64,000 bases of DNA from NCBI GenBank assembly GCA_949878435.1, contig CATLAK010000011.1, positions 27,403 to 91,402 on the forward strand. The letters are read 5' to 3'. Positions 28,192 to 37,304 of the stretch are shown piece by piece (position 1 is the first letter of the stretch; every line of letters starts with the position of its first letter). Both the position numbers and the translations under genes were made by a program. Below the pieces are notes generated by a model, which had not been told where the DNA came from, did no database searches, and saw only the letters and a program-made list of their open reading frames with translations. Origin of the DNA: an uncultured Lachnospiraceae bacterium (GTDB lineage Bacteria; Bacillota; Clostridia; Lachnospirales; Lachnospiraceae).

Positions 28192-28265
28192 CTAATGGAA
28201 AGATACCTGCAAAGTTACAACTTAGCACATCTCTCAACATGAAACAACCTCGTAGTGGGATAGAA

Positions 28266-28557
28266 GCAGTGCAGGGCGGGCAGGGATATGGGGTGCGGGA
28301 GCATCTGCGGCATCTGGCATTGCAATCGTTCTGCCGCAGTCCTTATGGAAAACGGTTAGAAGGACTTAGCATCCCTCACACAGCCAGCAATCATCGGACA
28401 GGAGGTCCGATGAAGGCGCAGCTTGCGTCCTCGATGAGCGCCTTTCCAGGGATGCTTAGCCCTTCTTACCGCTGGACATAGGACTGCGGCAGAACGATTG
28501 CAATGCCAGATGCCGCAGATGCTCCCGCACCCCATATCCCTGCCCGCCCTGCACTGC
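28266..28557. repeat. giant palindrome, family B copy 2
   Basis: Arms 28266-28343 and 28480-28557 are perfectly complementary over 78 bp. The core (28344-28479) is the reverse complement of the B1 core, with the same AAGGACTTAGCATCCCT end and a CGGACAGGAGGTCCG stem, but lacks the extra TGGTCCA hairpin of B1. The right arm ends 38 nt before the ATG of the methyltransferase, so it would lie in the 5' leader. No ORF in it is credible although several read through. Confidence 0.9.
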
Positions 28558-28594
28558 CCCCCGCCTCCCATACTGAAAGAAAGGACCCAATTTT

Positions 28595-29473
28595 ATGTGG
28601 ATAGCAGACAACTGGACCGATTATGAAGTAATAGACACCTCCTGCGGAGAAAAACTAGAACGTTGGGGCAAGTACATCCTCCTGCGCCCCGACCCCCAAG
28701 TCATCTGGAACACGCCAAAGCACACCAAAGAATGGAACCAGCTAAACGGTCATTACCACCGCAGTGCCAAAGGCGGCGGCGAATGGGAATTTTTTCACCT
28801 TCCCGATGAATGGAGCATCAAATACCGCGACCTCACCTTTCATTTAAAGCCCTTCAGCTTCAAGCACACCGGGCTCTTCCCCGAACAGGCAGTAAATTGG
28901 GATTGGTTTTCCCAGATTATCAAAGAATCTGCCCGCCCCGGCAAGACGCTCAAAGTGCTGAATCTGTTTGCCTACACCGGCGGCGCCACCCTTGCCGCTG
29001 CGAAAGCCGGCGCCAGCGTCACCCATGTGGACGCATCCAAGGGGATGGTCACCTGGGCAAAAGAAAATGCGGCAGCTTCCGGTCTTTCCGATGCCCCCAT
29101 ACGCTGGCTGGTGGATGACTGCGTAAAATTCGTAGAACGTGAGATCCGCCGGGGCAATACTTATAACGGCATCATCATGGATCCCCCCTCCTACGGGAGA
29201 GGACCCAAAGGGGAAATCTGGAAAATAGAAGACAGCATCTATCCTTTTATCGAACAGACCTGCCGCCTTCTCACCAAAGATTCCCTATTTTTCCTGATTA
29301 ACTCCTACACCACAGGCTTGCAGCCCGCCGTACTTACTTATATGTTAAATACTGCCCTTGTTCCAAAACTGGGAGGACAGGCAGTTTCCTCTGAAATCGG
29401 TCTTCCGGTAAGCAGCAACGGTCTTATCCTGCCCTGCGGTGCATCCGGACGCTGGACCCCACTTTCTAATTAG
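28595..29473 (+). CDS. class I SAM-dependent methyltransferase (RlmI/PF10672-like)
   Basis: 292 aa. An N-terminal beta domain (MWIADNWTDYEVIDTSCGEK) is followed by a Rossmann methyltransferase with motif I VLNLFAYTGGATLAAAKAGA, VTHVDASKGMVTWAKENA and motif IV IIMDPPSYGRGPKGE. These match the rRNA cytosine-C5 methyltransferase RlmI group, although the PUA domain of RlmI is missing, so the target is likely rRNA but unproven. The start has AAAGGA at 9 nt spacing. It is the only gene in its unit and lies behind palindrome B2. Confidence 0.85.
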   Translation: MWIADNWTDYEVIDTSCGEKLERWGKYILLRPDPQVIWNTPKHTKEWNQLNGHYHRSAKGGGEWEFFHLPDEWSIKYRDLTFHLKPFSFKHTGLFPEQAVNWDWFSQIIKESARPGKTLKVLNLFAYTGGATLAAAKAGASVTHVDASKGMVTWAKENAAASGLSDAPIRWLVDDCVKFVEREIRRGNTYNGIIMDPPSYGRGPKGEIWKIEDSIYPFIEQTCRLLTKDSLFFLINSYTTGLQPAVLTYMLNTALVPKLGGQAVSSEIGLPVSSNGLILPCGASGRWTPLSN

Positions 29474-29534
29474 TTAATAAATCCTGCAGCCCCCCTAACC
29501 TTCCTATACCGCAGCAGCCTGCCGGATTACATTC

Positions 29535-30134
29535 TCAGCAAAAACTATTTTCTATGACGCCGGGAAGCAGGGTATAAATGGAGCATCCGATTTCTTTTTC
29601 AAAATATGCTTTGATCTCCAGAATCTTCTTCCATCGGTCTATAGTTGCCGGATGCACGCCGTATCGGATCGTCACATCCACGAACCGCTTCTCCAACAGG
29701 CAAAAACCAGTGGGAACCGCCAGCGCGTCGCACAGCTGCACCAGACGGTCATAGTCATCATAGACTGCATTGGCAACAAATTCTTTCATAAACAGGTAAT
29801 CTTCCTCACTTATATCAAATTTACCAATCGAAGTATTGATATCCTGTATCATAAACGCATGGGAAATGCAGATTTGCGCTGCCTTTTCCCACCCTCGTTC
29901 CATACAGTAACGGTAACCGTCTATCAAATGCTTTTCCTGGCTTACGCCGGCATAACGCCCAATATCATGCAATAGTCCCAAAATATAAGCCTGATCTGGG
30001 GATAGCCATTTACATTTTGAAGCAATATTCCGGCAGGCTTCCGCCACATAGCGGGAGTGATCCGTCCATGGTCCCGGATTGGATTCTGACGCTTCCTGCA
30101 GCGCCTGTTGTGCTGTCTGCTTATTTAATTCCAT
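29535..30134 (-). CDS. HD-domain phosphohydrolase-like protein
   Basis: 199 aa with an HD domain: DHSRYVAEACRNIA, AYILGLLHDIGRYAGV (metal-binding HD) and an ISHAF helix. Small stand-alone HD proteins may hydrolyse nucleotides or phosphoesters; substrate unknown. Reading from ATG 30134 (MELNKQTAQQALQ) is supported by a GAGGA just before it; two upstream in-frame ATGs overlap that site. Confidence 0.75.
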   Translation of the reverse strand: MELNKQTAQQALQEASESNPGPWTDHSRYVAEACRNIASKCKWLSPDQAYILGLLHDIGRYAGVSQEKHLIDGYRYCMERGWEKAAQICISHAFMIQDINTSIGKFDISEEDYLFMKEFVANAVYDDYDRLVQLCDALAVPTGFCLLEKRFVDVTIRYGVHPATIDRWKKILEIKAYFEKEIGCSIYTLLPGVIENSFC

Positions 30135-30245
30135 TTTTCCTCTCATTCCGCCGCGCAAGCGGCATTTTGGTCAACATCATCTGAGATAAAGCGCAAATGC
30201 TTTTCCTCCCAATTTATTATCTTAACACAAATCATTCCGTATCAG

Positions 30246-30385
30246 ATACTCCATTTCTGCCGTCAAATATCACAATCCTGCCTTTTACATATGCAGAAGA
30301 ATCGTAGCAGGATGCGCACTGGCTGTCAAAAGAATATATCGGGGATATGGCAGAATTGTGATATAAAACGGCAGAAATCGAATAT
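30246..30385. repeat. imperfect long inverted repeat in a divergent promoter region
   Basis: Segments 30246-30282 and 30349-30385 are complementary at 31 of 37 positions (for example ATTTCTGCCGT and ATATCACAAT with their complements), separated by 66 nt. It lies between the divergent HD gene and the 79-aa gene, and a TATAAT box follows at 30406-30411 for the latter. Its core does not match family A or B. It could be an older, decayed element of the same general kind, or a regulatory RNA. Confidence 0.6.
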
Positions 30386-30454
30386 TTATATCCCCAAAAC
30401 TGCACTATAATGATACTTGTAAAGATAAGCAAACCAAGAAATGGAGGATAAAAC

Positions 30455-30694
30455 ATGCTGAAATTAAATATTCTGGATATGAAAAACTTTTTGGACACAG
30501 TCAATTCCTGTAAAGGGGCCGTTCATATGCTCTCTCCTGACGGAGGCAAAAAGGACATTAACGGGCAGGGCATGCTTCAGGCGCGGCTAAGCGAACAATA
30601 CCGCCAAAACAAAAACTGCCTCCGGCTTACGCTGGAAATTCCTGATCCCAAGGATTACATGCGCATCGTCTCTTATTATGCCGGAGACTGCTAA
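30455..30694 (+). CDS. small protein of a two-member paralogous family (79 aa)
   Basis: Unrecognised 79-aa soluble protein. N-terminal LNILDMKNFLDTVNSCKGAV closely parallels the 79-aa protein at 41047-41286 (IYNIDDAEKFLDTIKQCKGS), with the same F-L-D-T-x-x-x-C-K-G core, the following S-x-x-G turn and a C-terminal D-P-x-D motif. ATGGAGGA precedes the ATG and a TATAAT box lies at 30406-30411. A small adaptor or stress protein is possible, but no function can be given. Confidence 0.7.
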   Translation: MLKLNILDMKNFLDTVNSCKGAVHMLSPDGGKKDINGQGMLQARLSEQYRQNKNCLRLTLEIPDPKDYMRIVSYYAGDC

Positions 30695-30758
30695 GCCATT
30701 TACAAATATTTCATCATAAAGGGGCTGGCAGTCTAATCTGCCGCCCCTCCCCAAAAAG

Positions 30759-31229
30759 TCACTTTCTCACTAACAGATTCATTATCCACTCTCTATAACC
30801 GGGCATCCATCTGGCAGCAACATTGTTTTCCATATACGTATAAGGCGCTCTGTCCGGGAAATAAAGATACATTCGGTACCCGTAAACTGCCAGCATACCT
30901 ATGACTACAATGCCAAGCGCAACGCCCATTCCCTTTACCTTACTGCCCTTTACATAGCGGAAGTATCCGCAGTACAGCGCCAAAAACAAAATAAGCAAAA
31001 TGGAGGGGTTAATTGAAAGGGCGCGCCCGATCTGCCCTGTGGCAAGAAAAAGCGCCGCCCTGGTAAGCCCGCAGCCTGCGCAGGGAACCCCTGTCAAAAT
31101 CAGCATCGGGCAGAATGCATCAAAGGCGGCATGCATCATCAGATAATAGAGGAAAACCGCGGGAAAGACCCAGCGGAATCCCTTTAAATCTGCCAAAATT
31201 CTATTTACGATTTTTCTTAATTTTTTCAT
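30759..31229 (-). CDS. DUF2752 membrane protein
   Basis: 156 aa with three to four membrane segments and the family motif CPMLILTGVPCAGCGLTRAA (residues about 40-59). The function of DUF2752 is not known. The ATG at 31229 lies inside the end of ktrA (28-nt overlap) without a clear ribosome site, so it is probably translated by coupling. Confidence 0.75.
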   Translation of the reverse strand: MKKLRKIVNRILADLKGFRWVFPAVFLYYLMMHAAFDAFCPMLILTGVPCAGCGLTRAALFLATGQIGRALSINPSILLILFLALYCGYFRYVKGSKVKGMGVALGIVVIGMLAVYGYRMYLYFPDRAPYTYMENNVAARWMPGYREWIMNLLVRK

Positions 31230-31881
31230 GTTCAAAATTTGCAAGAAGCCGCTTCACGTCTTCAATCTGCCCAATCACCATCAAATGTTCTTTCGCATCA
31301 AACTCGTGATCCGCTATGGGCATCAGTCTGGTGCTGTCATTCTTTTTGATTCCGAGAATGCTCACCTTATATCTGGCACGGAAGTTTACCTCTTTGATGG
31401 TCTTTCCCACCCACTCCTGCGCCACCGGAATTTCAAAAATAGAATATTCAGAGTTTACGCTGATATAGTCAAACACATGGTTTGCGCTGTATCGTATCGC
31501 CGCTTTCTGGGCGATATCCCGGTCTGGATAGATGACCTCGTCCGCTCCGTTGCGGAGAAGGAACTTCGCCTGAATATCCCGGGTTGCCTTGCTGATGACG
31601 TATTTTGCTCCGTTTTCCTTGAGTAGGGAGGTCACCTCCAAGCTGCTCTGAAAATTCTTTCCGATACACACGAAACAGAGATCGAAATTATTGACGCCGA
31701 TGCTTTTTAAGACCTCTTCATTAGTGCAGTCGCCAATCTGCGCATTGGTCACAATGGGCATCATGCTCTCCACCCTTTCCGCCTGTACATCCATGACCAT
31801 CACTTCATTTTTAAGTTCTACCATCTTTTTACAAAGATGCTTGCCAAACTCACCCAGTCCGATAATTAATACTGATTTCAT
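31201..31881 (-). CDS. ktrA: KtrA/TrkA-type potassium-uptake regulatory subunit
   Basis: 226-aa cytosolic RCK protein. The N-terminal Rossmann RCK domain has VLIIGLGEFGKHLCKKMVEL (nucleotide-binding GxGxxG) with Asp at the end of strand 2 (VMVMDVQAERVESM), and a C-terminal RCK_C domain begins near IFEIPVAQEWVGKTIKEVNF. It gates the adjacent KtrB channel in response to ATP/ADP or cyclic di-AMP (family knowledge). 14 nt downstream of ktrB. Confidence 0.92.
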   Translation of the reverse strand: MKSVLIIGLGEFGKHLCKKMVELKNEVMVMDVQAERVESMMPIVTNAQIGDCTNEEVLKSIGVNNFDLCFVCIGKNFQSSLEVTSLLKENGAKYVISKATRDIQAKFLLRNGADEVIYPDRDIAQKAAIRYSANHVFDYISVNSEYSIFEIPVAQEWVGKTIKEVNFRARYKVSILGIKKNDSTRLMPIADHEFDAKEHLMVIGQIEDVKRLLANFEHEKIKKNRK

Positions 31882-31895
31882 ATTTACCCCATCCC

Positions 31896-33251
31896 TTATC
31901 CTATCATGATTTTTTCAACCGGGAACTGAACCGGCGCCACCTTTTTGCGCTCCGTAAAGGAAAGTGCAAAAGACATGCTTCCGATTCGTCCGCAGTACAT
32001 AAGCAAAATAATAACGACCCGCGATGCCGTGGTCAGGCTTCTTGTAAGCCCTGTGCTCATTCCCACCGTTCCGATTGCCGAAAACACTTCAAACATCACA
32101 TCCTCCACCGGCAGAGTGGGCTGCACAAAGCATATGAAAATCACTGCAAAAACCGCCATCAAAAGACTAATGACCACCACATTGCTGGCTTTTCTGATCA
32201 CATCATCATCCAGCCTTCTGTGGAACATATGAACGCCTTTGCTGTCACGCAAGTTGGACCAGACATACGCCACCAGAACCAGCGTCGTCACCGTCTTGAT
32301 GCCGCCTGCCGTGGAGCCCGGACTTCCTCCGATAAACATAAGAAGCATGGTCAGCAGTTTGGATGCATGGGTCAGCCCTCCTGTGTCGATGGTGTTGAAC
32401 CCTGCCGTCCTTGCCGTCACAGAGCTGAAAGCGGCTGCAAGGAATTTATCCTTTCCGCTCATCCCCGCAAGAAGATTCTGATTTTCAAACACAAAATAAA
32501 GAACCGTTCCTGCCACAAGGAGCACCGCCGTGGTAAACAATGTGATCTTGGTGTGCAGCATATATTTCTTCCACCTAAGACCGTTTTTCTTTACATCGCT
32601 CCACACAAAAAATCCGATTCCGCCCAGAACCACCAGCGCCATCAATACAAGATTGATCAAAACATCGCCGTGAAATTCCACAAAGGAGGAATACTGCCCG
32701 GAATAAGTTCCCATCAAGTCAAATCCTCCATTACAAAATGCAGAAATGGAATGAAAGATACCAAAAAAGATACCTTTTGCGACACCGAAGACCGGAATGA
32801 ACCGCACCGCCAGAAGTAATGCCCCCACGCCCTCAAACAATAATGTTCCCTTAAAGGTCGTCTTGACCAGGCGGATGACCCCGCCCATCTGCATATAGTT
32901 CATGCTTTCCTGCAAGATTCCCCTTGTCCGTAAGGAAATCCTTTTCCGAAGGAGGACCGCCATGAGCACTCCCATGGTCATAAAGCCAAGTCCTCCCACC
33001 TGTATCATAAGGAGGATCACCGTCTGTCCAAATAAGGTCCAATGGGTTGCCGTGTCCGCAACCACAAGCCCTGTCACACAGGTAGCGCTTGTAGCCGTAA
33101 AAAGTGCGGAGAGAAATCCGGTTTTCTCCCCCGCTGCGGTAGATACCGGCAGCATCAAAAGCCCTGTTCCCACAAGGATCACTGTCAGATATCCCACTGC
33201 GATAATGCGCACATAAGTAATTTTATCCTGTATCTTATTTAAAAATTTCAT
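31896..33251 (-). CDS. ktrB: KtrB/TrkH-type potassium transporter
   Basis: 451-aa membrane subunit with four repeated pore units; selectivity-filter loops are recognisable as [48 protein letters not shown] and [13 protein letters not shown]. The ATG at 33251 ([20 protein letters not shown]) has GGGAG 5 nt upstream. It forms an operon with ktrA and a DUF2752 gene, divergent from trpS. Confidence 0.92.
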   Translation of the reverse strand: MKFLNKIQDKITYVRIIAVGYLTVILVGTGLLMLPVSTAAGEKTGFLSALFTATSATCVTGLVVADTATHWTLFGQTVILLMIQVGGLGFMTMGVLMAVLLRKRISLRTRGILQESMNYMQMGGVIRLVKTTFKGTLLFEGVGALLLAVRFIPVFGVAKGIFFGIFHSISAFCNGGFDLMGTYSGQYSSFVEFHGDVLINLVLMALVVLGGIGFFVWSDVKKNGLRWKKYMLHTKITLFTTAVLLVAGTVLYFVFENQNLLAGMSGKDKFLAAAFSSVTARTAGFNTIDTGGLTHASKLLTMLLMFIGGSPGSTAGGIKTVTTLVLVAYVWSNLRDSKGVHMFHRRLDDDVIRKASNVVVISLLMAVFAVIFICFVQPTLPVEDVMFEVFSAIGTVGMSTGLTRSLTTASRVVIILLMYCGRIGSMSFALSFTERKKVAPVQFPVEKIMIG

Positions 33252-33346
33252 ATCTGCTCCCGCTTCAAAAATATACCTGTTTCCCATTCTATACCAAATA
33301 CCGCCATTGGTCAAAAAATTTTATAGGAAATTCTCATCTTATAGTG

Positions 33347-33352
33347 TATAAT
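33347..33352 (+). promoter_or_regulatory. -10 box upstream of trpS
   Basis: A perfect TATAAT with TG directly before it, about 50 nt before the trpS ATG. The -35 region at normal distance is poor, so the promoter is only probable. No T-box specifier structure is evident in the short leader. Confidence 0.45.
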
Positions 33353-33403
33353 AATTCACAAGGGCATTTTGCCAGACAAACCGCATTCAAAGGAGAACCC
33401 ATT

Positions 33404-34498
33404 ATGCCAAAAATTATCTTAACCGGTGACAGACCTACCGGACGCCTTCATGTAGGACACTATGCAGGCTCTTTAAAGAGAAGAGTGGAACTGCAAAACT
33501 CCGGTATATACGATAAAATCTTTATTATGATCGCTGATGCGCAGGCGCTCACCGACAATGCAGAGCAGCCTGAAAAGGTGCGTCAGAACATTATCGAAGT
33601 GGCGCTGGATTATTTATCCTGCGGACTCGATCCTGAAAAATCCACGCTGCTGATCCAGTCACAGATTCCCGAGCTTTGTGAGCTTTCTTTTTACTATATG
33701 AACCTTGTGACCGTTTCAAGACTGCAGCGGAACCCTACGGTTAAATCCGAAATCCAGATGCGTAACTTTGAAGCCAGCATTCCCGTAGGTTTCTTTACTT
33801 ATCCCATCAGCCAGGCGGCGGACATTACTGCATTTAAAGCTACCACTGTACCCGTTGGAGAGGATCAGCTTCCCATGTTAGAACAGACCAAGGAAATCGT
33901 GCGGAAGTTCAATTCCGTTTACGGCGATACCTTGGTGGAACCCGATGTGCTGCTCCCCGATAACAAAGCCTGCCTCCGCCTTCCGGGCATCGATGGCAAG
34001 GCAAAAATGAGCAAATCGCTGAACAACTGTATTTATCTTTCCGATACCGAAGAGGACGTGCGCAAAAAGGTCATGTCCATGTTCACCGACCCCAATCACC
34101 TGCAGGTTTCCGATCCCGGCAATGTGGAAGGCAATCCTGTCTTCATTTATCTGGACGCTTTCTGCAAGGAGGAAATGTTTGCGGAATACCTTCCTGAATA
34201 TGCAAACTTGGAAGAGCTGAAAGCCCACTACACCAGAGGCGGATTGGGCGATGTGAAGGTCAAGAAATTTTTGAACAACGTGCTTGCGGAAGAATTATCT
34301 CCCATCCGAAGCAAACGGAAAGAATGGGAAAAAGACATCCCCGCCGTTTATGAAATCCTTCAAAAAGGCAGCATAGAGGCAAGAAAAGTCGCCGCCGACA
34401 CCTTAGACGGCGTCAAAAAAGCCATGAAGATCAATTATTTTGACGATCCGGCGCTGATTGCAGAGCAGGCGCAAAAATATGGGAGTACTTCTTTATGA
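33404..34498 (+). CDS. trpS: tryptophanyl-tRNA synthetase
   Basis: 364-aa class Ic synthetase. The HIGH-like motif is [12 protein letters not shown] and the KMSKS motif is [20 protein letters not shown] and [11 protein letters not shown] fit the TrpRS active site. It begins [13 protein letters not shown] with AAAGGAG upstream. The amino-terminal half is closer to the long-branch TrpRS type seen in Clostridia than to the B. subtilis enzyme by eye. Its last codons overlap the next gene by ATGA. Confidence 0.95.
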   Translation: MPKIILTGDRPTGRLHVGHYAGSLKRRVELQNSGIYDKIFIMIADAQALTDNAEQPEKVRQNIIEVALDYLSCGLDPEKSTLLIQSQIPELCELSFYYMNLVTVSRLQRNPTVKSEIQMRNFEASIPVGFFTYPISQAADITAFKATTVPVGEDQLPMLEQTKEIVRKFNSVYGDTLVEPDVLLPDNKACLRLPGIDGKAKMSKSLNNCIYLSDTEEDVRKKVMSMFTDPNHLQVSDPGNVEGNPVFIYLDAFCKEEMFAEYLPEYANLEELKAHYTRGGLGDVKVKKFLNNVLAEELSPIRSKRKEWEKDIPAVYEILQKGSIEARKVAADTLDGVKKAMKINYFDDPALIAEQAQKYGSTSL

Positions 34499-34998
34499 AA
34501 GCCTACCAAATTAAAGATGTAAAAAACTTTATGGGAAGGCTCCTTGGCAGTGATGCCTTTGACTCTTTTCTGCTGGCGGAAGCCTCCATTACCACCTATA
34601 ACACCTTCGTGATAGACGGTCACATCGAAAAGGCATTTTTTACCGGCGATATCAATGACGACAACATCCTGCCGCCCTATGCCTTTTCTGAATGGAAAAA
34701 TATGCGTTCCCTGTGCTTCGACCTGATCAAGGGGAAACGCACTCCCGTCGGCTTTAAGCTGGTGCTGCACCTAAAACCGGAAATCGTCCAGCAGATTCTG
34801 ACACAGAAAAATGCGGACGTTTCTTCCTCTGACATCAAAGCATTTGTTCTGAATATAAAATACGATGGCAGTATGCTCACCTGCATCACTGCCACCGCTT
34901 TTTATACCTTTCTTCCCGACAAGACTCCCGATAGGCTCTGGGATGATTTTGTCACTCACTTTCTTTCGGATAAAGAGATTTCCTTTGAAGAAGCCTAA
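34495..34998 (+). CDS. DUF5721 family protein
   Basis: 167 aa, soluble. [38 protein letters not shown] and a conserved [10 protein letters not shown] segment fit DUF5721, a family I know only from Clostridia. Function unknown. Translationally coupled to trpS through a 4-nt ATGA overlap, suggesting a house-keeping role. Confidence 0.75.
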   Translation: MKAYQIKDVKNFMGRLLGSDAFDSFLLAEASITTYNTFVIDGHIEKAFFTGDINDDNILPPYAFSEWKNMRSLCFDLIKGKRTPVGFKLVLHLKPEIVQQILTQKNADVSSSDIKAFVLNIKYDGSMLTCITATAFYTFLPDKTPDRLWDDFVTHFLSDKEISFEEA

Positions 34999-35006
34999 TG
35001 GAAAGT

Positions 35007-35972
35007 CTATTTGCTGGTATCTACAGCCGCTCCCTTTAGGTCTTCTTCTAACAGTTTCATGTCGTCCATGATCTTCTTTACTTCTCTCTGCACATCTTCC
35101 ATGGACTTTTCCGCTTCGACGGCAAGCTCGGTGGACGCCGCCACCTGTTCTGCGAACGCTTCCTGTTCTTCCTTGTCCTCTTTCCGCTTCTCGATCTTTT
35201 CCTCTTCTTCCTTTTCCTTCTCGGCTTTCTCTTCGGCTGCTTCCTTCTTCTCTTCCATCTCCTCGTCGATGTGATCCTTGGATTCGTCAACCAGCATGCC
35301 TATGATATCTTCCCTTGCCGCATCCATGAGATTGTCCGCCGCTTTCTGCGCCTTTATCATTGTCTTGGACTTTAAGGCTGCTCCCTTGAGAGAGGAAATC
35401 GTTCCGTTTTCCGCCTTTATCTGCCTCTGTGCTTCCGAAATTTCTTTCTCGTAAGGCGAGCCGCTGTTTAACAAAGCCATGGAACGCCTCTGATATTCTG
35501 TAAGCCCTTCCTCTTTAATCTGGGCGATACGTTCCTTTTCTTCCTCCGTGAGATGCACATTTGAATCAGGTTTGAAAGATTTCCTCTGTTTCTCAAGCAG
35601 TTTTAAATCCTGCTCTTCCTGAGAATCCTCTTCAATACCATAATGCGCTTTCAGCTCCTGCCTTGCCTCTTCAATCAGCCTCAGCTCATCATTTGCTTTG
35701 CTTATGGTCTCTTTGTGTTCTTTGATATTGTTTCTGCTTTGCGCAAGACCGTCCTCTATCTTCCGGTCGCTTTCCCTCGCATCGCCGATGATCTTCATCA
35801 CCTGCTTTTTGGCTTCCTGCTGTCTCCTTGCGATTGGGTCCAGACTTCCATTTAAACCGCCTGCAAAGATATTTTTCTGCTCATTTGCACCCTCTTGTTC
35901 CAGTGAAATCTGCTGATTCCGTTCACTGCGGGTACTATCCCCCATAAAAATGGTCGTGTTCTGTATCTTCAT
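35007..35972 (-). CDS. coiled-coil protein, tandem paralogue 2
   Basis: 321 aa, strongly charged and mostly coiled coil: a Glu/Lys-rich stretch (EEMEEKKEAAEEKAEKEK, about residue 235) is followed by a helix ending in KIMDDMKLLEEDLKGAAVDT. The N-terminus has the motif IFMGDST and, about 25 residues later, NIFAGG. No signal peptide or membrane segment. It closely resembles its neighbour at 36001-36954 along the whole length, so the pair arose by tandem duplication. Function unknown. Confidence 0.75.
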   Translation of the reverse strand: MKIQNTTIFMGDSTRSERNQQISLEQEGANEQKNIFAGGLNGSLDPIARRQQEAKKQVMKIIGDARESDRKIEDGLAQSRNNIKEHKETISKANDELRLIEEARQELKAHYGIEEDSQEEQDLKLLEKQRKSFKPDSNVHLTEEEKERIAQIKEEGLTEYQRRSMALLNSGSPYEKEISEAQRQIKAENGTISSLKGAALKSKTMIKAQKAADNLMDAAREDIIGMLVDESKDHIDEEMEEKKEAAEEKAEKEKEEEEKIEKRKEDKEEQEAFAEQVAASTELAVEAEKSMEDVQREVKKIMDDMKLLEEDLKGAAVDTSK

Positions 35973-36000
35973 CCCTTTCCTGCCTCCCGATTTTCAGATT

Positions 36001-36954
36001 CTATTTGACGGTGTCTACTGCTGCTCCCTTTAAATCTTCGTTTAGCAGCTTCATTTCATCCATGATTTTCTTGATTTCTTTCTGCACCTCGCCCATAGCG
36101 CTTTCCGCCTCCGTAATGAAATCTGTAGAATCTGCAATCTCCTGCGTAAAAGCTTCCTTTTCTTCCTTTTGCGCTTTTTGTTTCTCCAGCTTCTCCTGCT
36201 CTTCCTTTTCCTCTTCCGCCTTCTCTTCGGTAGCTTCCTTCTTTTCTTCCATTTCCTCGTCGATATGGTCCTTAGCCTCGCCTATCAGCATGCCGATGAT
36301 TTCATCCTTGACCCCATCTTCAATTTCAGACGCCGCCTTTTCAGCCTTGGTCATCGCCTGAGATTTCAGATTCGCCTCCTTCATGCTGCGGATAGCGGCA
36401 TTTTCCTGCTCGATCCCCTTCTTTGCATCCTCCAGTTTTTCCTCATTGGAGGTGCTTATTTTTTTCAGTTCAAGGCACCTTGTCTGATATTCTGTAAGTC
36501 CCTCCGCCTCAAGCTGCGCAATCTGCTCGCTTTCTTCTATTGTTAAGAATACGCCGGAACCTCGCCTTTTAGCATCAATCTCTTTTTCCAAAAGCTTTAA
36601 ATCCTGCTCTTCCTTCGAGCCCTCTTCCACCTTGTAGCGTTCCTTCACTGCCTGTCTCTCTTCGCGGATCTGTTTCAGCTCTTCATTCGCTTCTCCAACG
36701 ATCTTCTGATATCCTTTCAGATTATCTCTGCTCTCCTTAAGACTATCCTCCAGCTTGCGGTCACCTTCCCATGCATCGCCAACAATCTTCATGACCTGCT
36801 TTCTTGCCTGCTGCTGCCGCATCGCAATAAGATCCGGCTTCTCGTTTCTGTTTCCTGCAAAGATACTCTTCTGCCCTTCTTTGCCCTGGGTGACGCCATA
36901 TGCTGCCTTCTGGGCGCTGTCCCCCATAAAAATTGCCTGATTCTGCACTCTCAT
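36001..36954 (-). CDS. coiled-coil protein, tandem paralogue 1
   Basis: 317 aa with the same architecture as the gene just downstream: IFMGDSA and SIFAGN near the N-terminus, RKQVMKIVGDA, a central EGLTEYQTRC segment, a long Glu/Lys coiled coil and the tail MKLLNEDLKGAAVDTVK. I chose ATG 36954 (MRVQNQAIFMGDS), which has GGAGG 11 nt and AAGG 4 nt upstream. The N-terminal G-D-S and F-A-G motifs are the best conserved parts of the pair and may be functional. Confidence 0.75.
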   Translation of the reverse strand: MRVQNQAIFMGDSAQKAAYGVTQGKEGQKSIFAGNRNEKPDLIAMRQQQARKQVMKIVGDAWEGDRKLEDSLKESRDNLKGYQKIVGEANEELKQIREERQAVKERYKVEEGSKEEQDLKLLEKEIDAKRRGSGVFLTIEESEQIAQLEAEGLTEYQTRCLELKKISTSNEEKLEDAKKGIEQENAAIRSMKEANLKSQAMTKAEKAASEIEDGVKDEIIGMLIGEAKDHIDEEMEEKKEATEEKAEEEKEEQEKLEKQKAQKEEKEAFTQEIADSTDFITEAESAMGEVQKEIKKIMDEMKLLNEDLKGAAVDTVK

Positions 36955-37132
36955 AGATCCTTCTACCTCCATTCAACAGGGTAATCCTTTACCCCCGGCT
37001 CTGGCGCATACGCTTTTCCTGTTCCTTACAGGTAATCTTACGCCTTATCTCTTATATCGTCTTGTACTATAAAAAAAGTTAGCTTTTAGCCCTGACATGT
37101 AACAAAACGGTCAAAAAATGCAGTAAAGGTAA

Positions 37133-37161
37133 TTGACATCCCTATAGGGATATGCTATTCT
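37133..37161 (+). promoter_or_regulatory. consensus promoter with palindromic operator, ABC-2 operon
   Basis: TTGACA (37133-37138), 17-nt spacer, TATTCT (37156-37161): a near-ideal sigma-A promoter. The spacer holds a perfect 14-nt palindrome ATCCCTATAGGGAT (37138-37151) that touches the -35, an excellent repressor site. No regulator gene is adjacent. Confidence 0.8.
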
Positions 37162-37304
37162 TAAATTCCTTTCGCCTTTCTGCATCTTGAAAGCACGGAG
37201 CTACAATTTCATACTTACCTGCGGTAATTCTCTGGCAAATCCCCAGAGAGAGCAGACCGGCTTGGCAAGTTATACGATTATAAAACTACCAGGAGGAAGC
37301 AGAC
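37162..37304 (+). promoter_or_regulatory. structured leader of the ABC-2 operon
   Basis: About 140 nt from promoter to ATG. It can form CTCTGG/CCAGAG and a longer CTTGCCAAGCC-type fold around it, followed by a plain GGAGG. Length and folding suggest a regulatory leader, but I cannot match it to a known riboswitch class. Confidence 0.35.

Noticed and set aside
27753..28571. Open frames on both strands inside palindromes B1 and B2 (for example 28239-28481 plus and 28356-28571 minus)
   Set aside because: They read through the hairpin arms, so both strands are open by symmetry; low-complexity composition, no ribosome sites and no recognisable protein.
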